Shown here piece after piece: positions 6,650 to 14,161 of a stretch of 64,000 nt of DNA (its first letter is position 1; every line of letters begins with the position of its first letter). This DNA is from Lentzea albidocapillata. GTDB lineage: Bacteria; Actinomycetota; Actinomycetes; Mycobacteriales; Pseudonocardiaceae. Location of the stretch: NCBI RefSeq assembly GCF_000719115.1, contig NZ_JOEA01000009.1, positions 124,001 through 188,000 of the forward strand, in the 5' to 3' direction. The notes under the pieces are model-generated. The model worked only from the letters and a program-made list of their open reading frames with translations, ran no database searches and was not told the DNA's origin. Position numbers and translations under genes: made by a program.

Positions 6650-9217
6650 CTTCGCCCGCACCTTGTCGGTGGGCAGGCCTGCCTGAGTGCGCAGCTCGAC
6701 CGCTTTCCGCCAGGCCTCCCGCGCCGGTTCGGCGGCACCCGCGGCAGCGTGGGTGTCGCCGAGCTGTTCGTACGCACCGGCTTCGAGCGGGAGGTCGCCG
6801 CCGAGCCGGAACATCTCCGACGAGCGGGTGAACGCCTCGGCGGCCTTGGCGTGATCGCCCAGCCCGAGGTAGCCGGTACCCAGGTTGTCCCACGCCTCGG
6901 CCTGGCCGATCAGGTGGTCCATCTCCCGCCACATCCGCATCGCGCGTTCGGCGTACTCGACGGCCTCCGCGTACTCGCCGATCTTGCCGTGGCCCCACGC
7001 GAGCCCGGTCAGCGCGTTGGCCTGGCCGTAGGAGTCGCCGCACTCCTCGAACAACGCGAGCCCGCGCCGCGTGTGCTCCATCGCCTCGCCGATCCGATCG
7101 TCCGGGCACAGCATCGCGATGTTCAGCAGCACCCCGGCCTGACCGGCCGGATTGCCCTCGTAGACGTCGAACGCCCGGTGCAGCGCGGCCGTGGCCTCGT
7201 CGGGCCGGCGCATGCGGCTCAGGCCGCGGCCGAGGTTGATCAGCGTGCGGCCCAGGCCGTCGGGGTCGTCGAGCTGTTCCACGGCGGCGACCGCGAGTTG
7301 TTGCGACGTCAGGAGGTCCTGGTAGCAGGCCTGGCGGGCCAGGGCGTCGGCGAGCGACCAGCCCATCAGCCACGTCTGCGCCGGCGTGCCGTGGGGCATC
7401 GCCGCCATCAGTGTCGGGTGCTCGGCCATCAGCCACGCCAGCGCTTCCTCGTGCGTGCCGAACCGCAGGACCACGACGCCGGGAGCCGGTGGCGGAGTGG
7501 CCGGGCGGTGGCGGTTGGGCGTGTACGCGACACCGGCCTCGACGCCCGTCAGCGCGAGGTGGTCGAGCAGCCGGTGCAGGGCCTCGTCGCGTTCACCGGC
7601 GAGGGCCAGTTCGGCCGCGTAGTCGCGCAGCAGGTCGTGGCAGGTGAAGCGGCCCGGCTCCGGCTGGTCGATCAGGTTCGCCGTCGCGAGTTCGGCGAGC
7701 AGGGCCTCGGTCTCCCGCACGTCCAGCGCCGCCAGGGACGCGGCCCCGGCGAGGCTGATGTCCGAGCCCGGCATCAGGCCCAGCAACCGGAACAGCCGCA
7801 GCGCCGCGGGGCTCAACGCCTTGCAGGAGTGGGAGAACACCGAACGCAGGTCCGCCGTGACGTCATCGTCGTCGGCGAACGCGTCGAGGTCGGCCAGCTC
7901 GTCCGCGAGCGCCGCCAGCGGGAACTGCGGCTGCGTCGCCGCCCGCGCACCGGCCACCGCGAGGGCGAGCGGCAGGCGGGCGCAGCGGCGCACCACGGTG
8001 TCCACCGCGTCCGGCTCGGCCCGCGCCCGATCGTGCCCGATCCGGGCGGCCAGCAGTTCGCGGGCGTCCTCCGGCGGCAGCAGGCCCAGCGGCAAAGCTT
8101 TCGCGTGGGCCGGCCTGAGCGAGGTGCGGCTCGTGATCACCACGTGCGCGTTCGGCGAGCGCGGCAGCAACGGCTCGACCTGCTCGGCGTCCGTCGCGTT
8201 GTCCAGCAGCATGAGTACCCGCTTGTCCGCGAGCGCGTCCCGCAGCAGCGCCGACTGCCCCGCGAGGTCGTGCGGCACCTGGGCCCGTGGCACGTCGAGC
8301 GCCGAGAGGAACCGCAGCAGCGCGTCACCGGGGCTCACCGCGGCCCCGCTCGGGCCGAAGCCGTGCAGGTTCACGTAGAGCTGGCCGTCGGGGAACCGGT
8401 CCATGGCCTGGTGCGCCCAGTGCACGGCCAGCGAGGTCTTGCCGACCCCGCCGGTGCCGGTGATCACCACGACGCCGTTCGGTGCCTGGTCGAGTTCCGC
8501 GAGTTCCAGCGCCCGGCCGGTGAACGGCTTGGGCGCGGCCGGCAACTGGCGCGGTGCCGAGGCCGCCTGCAGGCGCCGGTGCAGGGTCGCGAGGTGCCGC
8601 GACGGTTCGGCGCCCAGCGCGCCGGCGAGCCGGGCACGCACGACCTCGAAGTGCCGCAACGCTTCCGCCGCGCGCCCGCTGCCGTGCAACGCCTCGATCA
8701 GCTGGGCGGCGATCCGCTCGTCCAGCGGCCGCCCGGCGGCCAGGGTGTGCAGTTCGGGCACCAGCTTCGCGTGCTCACCGCGGGCCAGCCGCTCGTCGAC
8801 GTGGTCGAGCCGGGCCGCGAGCAGCTCGTCCGCGAAGTCCGCGCGCAGCTGCCGGGCCCACGGTGTGTCCAGTGTGGACAGCAGCTCGTCCTGCACGAGC
8901 GCCAGCGCGTCGGCCGTCTTCCCGGTGCGCACCAGATGCCGGAACAGGTGCAGGTCGATCTCCAGCGGGTCGACCCGCACCACGTACCCGTTGCCGTCGC
9001 GCTCGATCAGGCCGGGCAACGTCTGCCGCAGCCTCGTGAGCCACGTCTGCATCATCGCGCGGGCCCGCGGCGGCGGGTCGTCGCCCAGCACCCGTTCGAC
9101 CAGCTCCTCGGCTGTCACGACCTGGCCCGCGCCGGCGAGCAGCACGCCGAGCAGCGCACCGACACGGGTCGGACCGAACTCGGTCGTGCCGAAGATCGTG
9201 TACCGCACGGTGATCAC
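6629..9217 (-). CDS. AfsR/SARP-family regulator with BTAD, NB-ARC and TPR regions
   Basis: 862 residues in the order winged-helix DNA-binding domain (about 1-80), bacterial transcriptional activation domain (about 85-230, IDLHLFRHLV to LRHFEVVRARL), NB-ARC ATPase (Walker A GTGGVGKTS near residue 257, kinase-2 VLMLLDNA, GLPL-like LPLALAVAG) and C-terminal TPRs. This architecture activates secondary-metabolite or morphological genes in streptomycetes and relatives. The target is unknown. No biosynthetic cluster is adjacent, so it may act elsewhere. GTG at 9217 has a GGAACGG element upstream; an in-frame GTG at 9208 would give the typical short N-terminus. Confidence 0.88.
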   Translation of the reverse strand: MITVRYTIFGTTEFGPTRVGALLGVLLAGAGQVVTAEELVERVLGDDPPPRARAMMQTWLTRLRQTLPGLIERDGNGYVVRVDPLEIDLHLFRHLVRTGKTADALALVQDELLSTLDTPWARQLRADFADELLAARLDHVDERLARGEHAKLVPELHTLAAGRPLDERIAAQLIEALHGSGRAAEALRHFEVVRARLAGALGAEPSRHLATLHRRLQAASAPRQLPAAPKPFTGRALELAELDQAPNGVVVITGTGGVGKTSLAVHWAHQAMDRFPDGQLYVNLHGFGPSGAAVSPGDALLRFLSALDVPRAQVPHDLAGQSALLRDALADKRVLMLLDNATDAEQVEPLLPRSPNAHVVITSRTSLRPAHAKALPLGLLPPEDARELLAARIGHDRARAEPDAVDTVVRRCARLPLALAVAGARAATQPQFPLAALADELADLDAFADDDDVTADLRSVFSHSCKALSPAALRLFRLLGLMPGSDISLAGAASLAALDVRETEALLAELATANLIDQPEPGRFTCHDLLRDYAAELALAGERDEALHRLLDHLALTGVEAGVAYTPNRHRPATPPPAPGVVVLRFGTHEEALAWLMAEHPTLMAAMPHGTPAQTWLMGWSLADALARQACYQDLLTSQQLAVAAVEQLDDPDGLGRTLINLGRGLSRMRRPDEATAALHRAFDVYEGNPAGQAGVLLNIAMLCPDDRIGEAMEHTRRGLALFEECGDSYGQANALTGLAWGHGKIGEYAEAVEYAERAMRMWREMDHLIGQAEAWDNLGTGYLGLGDHAKAAEAFTRSSEMFRLGGDLPLEAGAYEQLGDTHAAAGAAEPAREAWRKAVELRTQAGLPTDKVRAKLQAEGQ

Positions 9218-9239
9218 GGTAGCCGTTCCGGCGACACCC

Positions 9240-10316
9240 TCACAAAAGAAACGCTTCTCGCAATTCCGCGACCATCAGCTCCGGCACCTCCAACGCGGCG
9301 AAGTGCCCGCCCCGCGGCATTTCGGTCCAGCGCACGATGGTGTGGTTGCGTTCGGCCATCCGCCGGATCGGGACGCCCACGTCGTGCGGGAACACCGCGA
9401 CCGACGTCGGTGTCGCGGACATCGGCTCCAGCTCGCCCCACGTCTCGTCCCCCTCCTGGTAGTAGCGCGCCGACGAGCCCGCGGTCCGGGTGAACCAGAA
9501 GATCGACGCGTTCGTCAGCAGCGCGTCGAGGGGTACCCCGATCTCCGGGTCGCTCCACGTGTGGAACGCCCATTCGATCCACTCGAGCTGGGCGACCGGC
9601 GAGTCGGTGAGCGCGTGGGCGACCGACTGCGGCCGTGTGCTCTGCATCGACACGTACCCGAACTGCTCGAACTCGTACCGGTAAGCCTTTTCCACGGATC
9701 GCCGCTCGGCGTCGACGGTCATGTCCGCCGTCTCCTGGGTGACACCGGCGGAGAAGATCTGGTTGACATGGATGGCCTTCACCTCGTCCCGCATCCCGAG
9801 CTGACGGGTGAGCATGGCGCCGAAGTCGTAGCCGTGCGCGAGGTAGCGGTCGTAGCCCAGGCGTCGCATCAGCTCGGCGACCACGCCGGCCACACGGGGG
9901 ATGGTCCAGCCGAGCTCCGTGGTGGGGCCGGAAAACCCGAAGCCCGGCACGGACGGGATCACGAGGTGGAAGTCGCGGCTGAGCGGTTCGATCATCTCCT
10001 CGAACGCGAAGCACGTCGTCGGCCAGCCGTGGGTGAGCAGCAGCGGTTCGGCGTTCGCGTTGGGGCTCCGCACGTGCAGGAAGTGCAGCGGGGTGCCGTC
10101 GATCTCGGTGACGAACTGCGGGATCTTGTTGAGCCGCCGTTCCCGCTCGCGCCAGTCGAAGTCGCGCCAGCGGGCCACGAGCTCCCTGAGACGTTGCCGG
10201 GGTGTGCCCTGCGCCCAGCTCGCGCCCGCCGGTTCGCTGGGCCAGCGCGTCTGGTCGAGGCGGCGGTGCAGGTCGTCGATGTCGGACTGGGGGATGGCGA
10301 TTTCGAACGGCTTCAT
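9240..10316 (-). CDS. Epoxide hydrolase (EHN-type alpha/beta hydrolase)
   Basis: 358 residues. The N-terminal EHN segment (IPQSDIDDLHRRLDQTRWP) is typical of microsomal-type epoxide hydrolases, which open epoxides to diols. Catalytic elements visible are HGWP (oxyanion loop, about 96-99), Asp164 as nucleophile in HGYDFGAML, ring tyrosines in the lid, and the C-terminal RGGHFAALE His. It lies head to head with a WYL regulator across a perfect palindrome, which suggests induction by a substrate sensed by that regulator. The next gene (SARP) starts 22 bp downstream on the same strand and may be cotranscribed. Confidence 0.87.
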   Translation of the reverse strand: MKPFEIAIPQSDIDDLHRRLDQTRWPSEPAGASWAQGTPRQRLRELVARWRDFDWRERERRLNKIPQFVTEIDGTPLHFLHVRSPNANAEPLLLTHGWPTTCFAFEEMIEPLSRDFHLVIPSVPGFGFSGPTTELGWTIPRVAGVVAELMRRLGYDRYLAHGYDFGAMLTRQLGMRDEVKAIHVNQIFSAGVTQETADMTVDAERRSVEKAYRYEFEQFGYVSMQSTRPQSVAHALTDSPVAQLEWIEWAFHTWSDPEIGVPLDALLTNASIFWFTRTAGSSARYYQEGDETWGELEPMSATPTSVAVFPHDVGVPIRRMAERNHTIVRWTEMPRGGHFAALEVPELMVAELREAFLL

Positions 10317-10336
10317 GCCGACGACGCTATGGCGCT

Positions 10337-10359
10337 TGTAGGACAGTTATGGTCCTACA
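10337..10359. promoter_or_regulatory. Perfect palindrome between epoxide hydrolase and WYL regulator
   Basis: TGTAGGAC and GTCCTACA, 8-bp perfect arms with a 7-bp spacer, ending one base before the GTG start at 10360. On the minus strand it reads CTGTCCTAC-N8-TAGCGT (-10 at 10324-10329) toward the epoxide hydrolase. Likely the autoregulatory operator of the WYL protein. Confidence 0.7.
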
Positions 10360-11319
10360 GTGGCCTCTGCTCGTTTGTTGAAATTGCTTGGTCTGCTGCA
10401 GTCGCGCCGTGAGTGGTCCGGTTCGGAGCTCGCGGACAGGTTGGGCGTCACCACGCGCACGGTCCGGCGTGACGTCGACCGGCTTCGTTCGCTGGACTAC
10501 CCCGTGCACGCGTCGATGGGCACGTCCGGCGGCGGTTACCGGCTCGGGCCGGGTGCGCGGTTGCCGCCGTTGCTGCTGGACGACGACGAAGCCGTGGCCG
10601 TGGCGGTCGGGCTGCGGACCGCGAGCGGCATCGAGAACATCGGTGAGACGGCCGTGCGCGCGTTGCTGAAGGTCGAGCAGGTGCTGCCATCCGCGCTGCG
10701 GCACCGGGTCGCGGCGCTGGAGATCGCGACCGTGCCGCACACCTCGGCGCCTCCCGCGGTCGACGCCGGGAAGCTGACGCTGGTCGGGACGGCCTGCCGC
10801 GACCGGCAGCGGATCCGGTTCGGCTACGCCGGGCACTCGGGGGAGGAGTCGCAGCGCGAGGCCGAGCCGCACCGGCTCGTGACGTGGGGCCGCCGCTGGT
10901 ATCTGGTCGCCTGGGACCTGCTGCGGGAGGACTGGCGGACTTTTCGACTCGATCGGATGAGCGTGCGGACCCCGTTCGGCGCCCGCTTCACGCCCCGTGA
11001 GATTCCGGGCGGCGACGCGGGGGCGTTCGTGGCGGCGCGCGTGGCCGATCGGTGGCCGGTGCAGGGCGTCGTACGACTGAGCGTGCCCGCGTCGGAGGCC
11101 GTGGAGTGGCAGAGCTACGGCGAGGTTTCGGCTGTGGACGAAACCTCGTGCCACGTGCGGGTCGGAGGCGAGACGATGGACGACGTGGTGTTCATGCTCG
11201 CGAGCATTACCGTCGAGTTCGAGGTCGTCTCCCCGCCGGAACTGTCCGCCGCGTTGCTCCGGGCAGCGGACCGGTTTCGCCGGGCGGCCACACCACTAGA
11301 GAATTTCTCAGGGTCCTGA
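10360..11319 (+). CDS. YafY-type HTH/WYL-domain transcriptional regulator
   Basis: 319 residues. The N-terminal HTH_11 (SARLLKLLGLLQ, SGSELADRLGVTTRTVRRDV, then SGGGYRLGPG wing) is followed by a WYL domain (about 135-215, with RIRFGYAG and WYLVAWDLLREDWRTFRLDRM) and a WCX extension. This is the fold of PafB/PafC and DeoR-like one-component regulators, whose WYL domain binds small ligands or nucleic acid. The start codon directly abuts the palindrome and no Shine-Dalgarno is visible, so the transcript may be leaderless. It is probably the regulator of the divergent epoxide hydrolase. Confidence 0.88.
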   Translation: MASARLLKLLGLLQSRREWSGSELADRLGVTTRTVRRDVDRLRSLDYPVHASMGTSGGGYRLGPGARLPPLLLDDDEAVAVAVGLRTASGIENIGETAVRALLKVEQVLPSALRHRVAALEIATVPHTSAPPAVDAGKLTLVGTACRDRQRIRFGYAGHSGEESQREAEPHRLVTWGRRWYLVAWDLLREDWRTFRLDRMSVRTPFGARFTPREIPGGDAGAFVAARVADRWPVQGVVRLSVPASEAVEWQSYGEVSAVDETSCHVRVGGETMDDVVFMLASITVEFEVVSPPELSAALLRAADRFRRAATPLENFSGS

Positions 11320-11369
11320 CAGCAGACTCATAGGCGCGCAGGGCTTAGTGGAGATCAGGGAGGTCCGCC

Positions 11370-12029
11370 ATGCTGATCGATCACACCAGGCCCCTGGACA
11401 CGGTTCCGCTGGGCACCGCGCTCACCGTGAGCCACGCGTCGGACCGTGGACCGCGCAGGTACAACGCCGATGCCTTCGCCGTGGGCCGCCGTACGTTCGT
11501 GGTCGCCGACGGGGTGGGTGACTCCGCGTCCGCCGCCGAAGCCGCGTGGGCGGCCGCGCGGGCCGCGGCGTTGCTGACGGACCCCGTCGCCGCGATCCTC
11601 GCCGCCCGCGACGCCCTCCAGGTGCACTCGGGCGACGCCGTGATCGTCGTGGCCACGGCCCGCCCGGACGGCGGCTTCGCCGTGGCGTGGGCAGGCGACG
11701 CCCGCGCGTACGCCTCGGACGGCTCGGACCTCGTCCAGCTCACCACCGACCACACGGTCGCCGAGTACTTCCGCGAGCGCGGCATCAAGGCCGAACCGCG
11801 GCTGGACCACGTCGTCACCAACACCGTCCGCCACGCGACGCCGGAGAACATCGGCCGTGCGGCGACACGGGCTCCGTGGCTCGCCCTCGTGTCGGACGGC
11901 GTCTACGGGCCGTTGGGGCACAACGGGATCGAGGCGATCATGTCGGGGCACGCCACGGCAGAGCGTCTGGTGCGTGCGTCCCTGTACGCACGCGGCACCG
12001 ACAACGCGACGGCGCTCGTCGTCAGCTGA
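11370..12029 (+). CDS. PP2C-like serine/threonine phosphatase (short form)
   Basis: 219 residues, near the lower limit for PP2C domains. Metal-coordinating motifs are retained: RRYNADAF (the usual RxxNEDA), VVADGVGDS (VxDGxGG), LALVSDGVYG and TDNATALVV. It would dephosphorylate Ser/Thr phosphoproteins in the cytosol with Mn2+/Mg2+. No membrane or regulatory domain is present. The ATG at 11370 follows GGGAGG. It is convergent with Ku (8-bp overlap). Partner kinase unknown. Confidence 0.8.
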   Translation: MLIDHTRPLDTVPLGTALTVSHASDRGPRRYNADAFAVGRRTFVVADGVGDSASAAEAAWAAARAAALLTDPVAAILAARDALQVHSGDAVIVVATARPDGGFAVAWAGDARAYASDGSDLVQLTTDHTVAEYFRERGIKAEPRLDHVVTNTVRHATPENIGRAATRAPWLALVSDGVYGPLGHNGIEAIMSGHATAERLVRASLYARGTDNATALVVS

Positions 12030-12825
12030 CCTTCTTGCCGCGCTTGTTCTTGCTCGCCTCGACGCTGCGCTGCAACGCCTCCATAAGGTCGATGACGCCG
12101 GTGGCCTCCGCGGGCTCGTCCTCGACCTTGATCTTGCGGCCCTTCTGCTTGGCCTTGATCAGCTTGTTGACCCGCTCGGTGTAGGTGTCGCGGTAGTCCT
12201 TCGGCCGCCAGTCGTCGGCCATGGACTCGACCAGCGACACCGCCATGTCGAGCTCCTTGCCGCGCGGCGCCCGGCCCTCCGGCGGCACGTCCAGCACGTC
12301 CTTCGGCTTGCGGATCTCGTCGGCGAAGAACAGCGTGTGCACGGCGAGAATGCCCTTGTCCTCGGTCAGCGCGGTCAGGTACTGCTTGCCGCGCATGACG
12401 AACATCGCGATGCCCGCCCGGTTCGACTTCTTCATCGCCTGCGCCAGCAGCAGGTACGGGCGGGAGAACTCGGGCTTGGCCGGCCCGAGCCAGTACGTCT
12501 TCTGGAAGTGCACCGGGTCGATCTCGTCGATGTCCACGAACGCCTCGATGTCGAGGGTGCGGCTGCGGCCCGGCGCGATCTCGTCCAGTTCCTCGGGCTC
12601 CACCACCACGTACTCGCCGTTCTCGACTTCGTGGCCCTTCACGATCTTCTCATAGGGCACCTCACGGCCGGTGCGCTCGTTGACGCGCTTGTACCGGATC
12701 CGGTCGGACGTGCCGCGCTGGAACTGGTTGAAGTGCACGGTGTGGTCCTCGGTGGCGCTGTACAGCTCCACCGGGATGCTCACGAGTCCAAAACTGACAG
12801 AACCGCTCCAGATAGCCCTCGCCAT
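12022..12825 (-). CDS. ku: Ku, non-homologous end-joining DNA end-binding protein
   Basis: 267 residues beginning MARAIWSGSVSFGLVSIPV, the canonical bacterial Ku N-terminus, which fixes the start at 12825 rather than at longer in-frame options. The Ku core continues with HFNQFQRGTSDRIRYKRVNE, GREVPYEKIVKGHE and VVEPEELDEIAPGRSRTLDIE. A lysine-rich tail (KAKQKGRKIK, SKNKRGKKVS) matches the C-terminal extension that promotes DNA binding. Ku homodimers ring DNA ends and recruit LigD; no ligD is in the window. It shares a 66-bp promoter region with the divergent phosphoesterase. Confidence 0.95.
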   Translation of the reverse strand: MARAIWSGSVSFGLVSIPVELYSATEDHTVHFNQFQRGTSDRIRYKRVNERTGREVPYEKIVKGHEVENGEYVVVEPEELDEIAPGRSRTLDIEAFVDIDEIDPVHFQKTYWLGPAKPEFSRPYLLLAQAMKKSNRAGIAMFVMRGKQYLTALTEDKGILAVHTLFFADEIRKPKDVLDVPPEGRAPRGKELDMAVSLVESMADDWRPKDYRDTYTERVNKLIKAKQKGRKIKVEDEPAEATGVIDLMEALQRSVEASKNKRGKKVS

Positions 12826-12891
12826 GCAGGTCAGGTACCCACCACCCGGCGTGGTTATTCGTCGAGGTCTGACCTTGCTACCGTCACTGGC

Positions 12892-13386
12892 GTGAGAGTC
12901 GTGGTGCTGTCCGACACCCACGCGCCGCGGTTCTGGAAGCGGTGCCCACCGGCCGTGGCCGGACATTTGCGGTCAGCCGACCTGATCCTGCACGGCGGGG
13001 ACGTCTGCGTCGCTCCCGTGCTGGACGAGCTGGCGCAGTACGCGCCCGTCATCGCCGTGTGCGGCAACAACGACGGCCCGGACGTGGTGGCGTGGGGCGC
13101 GCCGGACGTGGTCGAGTCCGAGATCGAGGGCCTGCCGTTCGCGATGATCCACGACAGCGGCCAGAAGACCGGCCGGATGGCGAGGATGCGCCGCCGGTTC
13201 CCCGCCGCCCGGCTCGTCGTGTTCGGGCACTCGCACATCCCGTGGGACGAGCAGGAGGACGGGGTCCGCGTGTTCAACCCCGGCTCACCCACGGACAAAC
13301 GGCGTCAGCCGCACGGCACCATCGGGCTGCTGCGGATCGAGGACGGTGCCCTGCTCGACGCCCGGATCGTGCCGGTCACGCGTTGA
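12892..13386 (+). CDS. YfcE/MJ0936-type metallophosphoesterase
   Basis: 164 residues. All five metallophosphoesterase blocks are present: LSDTHAP, LHGGDV, CGNNDG, MIHDSG and FGHSH. This small single-domain type hydrolyses phosphodiesters with two metals. GTG at 12892 places the first strand (VRVVVLSD) at the N-terminus; no Shine-Dalgarno is seen, so a leaderless mRNA is possible. The 3' end overlaps the convergent hydrolase by 11 bp. Physiological substrate unknown. Confidence 0.88.
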   Translation: MRVVVLSDTHAPRFWKRCPPAVAGHLRSADLILHGGDVCVAPVLDELAQYAPVIAVCGNNDGPDVVAWGAPDVVESEIEGLPFAMIHDSGQKTGRMARMRRRFPAARLVVFGHSHIPWDEQEDGVRVFNPGSPTDKRRQPHGTIGLLRIEDGALLDARIVPVTR

Positions 13387-14125
13387 CCTCGACGTCCCGC
13401 CGTGCCCAGGCTGCGAGTCGTGGGCCGAGTGCTTCGTAGACGTCGGGGTCGAACCCCATGCCGGTGTGCGTGCTGTGGACCTCGACGCACTCGGCGCACG
13501 GGTCCTGGCACAGCTGCCACGGCACAATGCCGTCCAGCCGCGAGAAGATGGAGATCGCGGGAACGCGCAACCGTTCGGCCAGCGCCTTCATGTGCTCGTC
13601 GAAGCACGGCCCGCGCATGCAGTCGTCGTCGAGCAGTCCGGGCACACCCGCGGCGGCGAGCCGGGCCAGGAACCGGGCGATGCGCATGACGCTCGGATGC
13701 GCGCCCATCGGGTCGAGCACGGGACTGCCCAGCATCACCAGGCCGTGCACGAGGTCGGGACGCCGGGCGGCGGCGAGTCGCGCGAGCCAGCCACCGCGAC
13801 TCTGGCCGAGCAGTACCACCGGCCGGCCGGTGAACTCGGCGTGCCTCTCGGTGCTGTGCAAGAGCTTCGCCAGCAGCTGTGCGGTGCAGCCGACAGTGAA
13901 CCCGACTCCTGAATGAGCCGGGCGGTAGCCACGGGCACGTAGCCACGACCCGGCGGGTGACAGGCTGGCCCCGCCGGCGCCGAAACCCGGTACGAGCACG
14001 ACGCCGAGTCCGTTGCCCTGGTGCGGTTCCACAGTCCGCCACACCGAGTGGCGCAGCAGCCTCGGCACGTCCAGCACCGCCCTGACCACGCTCTCGCGTG
14101 TGGCGGGTCGCAATCCGTCGAACAT
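13376..14125 (-). CDS. Cytosolic alpha/beta hydrolase
   Basis: 249 residues with VVLVPGFGAGG as oxyanion loop, Ser109 in a GQSRGG nucleophile elbow, and late acid/base candidates in SRLDGIVPW and STHTGMGFD. Paired cysteines (CMRGPCF, CQDPCAEC) are unusual for a cytosolic enzyme and may form disulfides or a metal site. No signal peptide is visible. Substrate unknown. Confidence 0.75.
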   Translation of the reverse strand: MFDGLRPATRESVVRAVLDVPRLLRHSVWRTVEPHQGNGLGVVLVPGFGAGGASLSPAGSWLRARGYRPAHSGVGFTVGCTAQLLAKLLHSTERHAEFTGRPVVLLGQSRGGWLARLAAARRPDLVHGLVMLGSPVLDPMGAHPSVMRIARFLARLAAAGVPGLLDDDCMRGPCFDEHMKALAERLRVPAISIFSRLDGIVPWQLCQDPCAECVEVHSTHTGMGFDPDVYEALGPRLAAWARRDVEVNA

Positions 14126-14161
14126 GACATTGGGTTGCCGACCGATTGGCGCCTAAACCCG

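Noticed and set aside
6749..9493. Very long open frame antisense to the SARP gene
   Set aside because: It encodes low-complexity Arg/Gly/Val-rich sequence with no domain and lies opposite a gene with clear motifs; typical of high-GC codon bias.
12780..12800. DNA-damage promoter for Ku (CTGACAG core)
   Set aside because: The motif lies inside the Ku coding sequence and no TAnnnT stands at N8 spacing in the right orientation.
12826..12966. N-terminal extension of Ku upstream of MARAIWSG
   Set aside because: The canonical Ku start is at 12825; the extension is not Ku-like and overlaps the divergent phosphoesterase gene.
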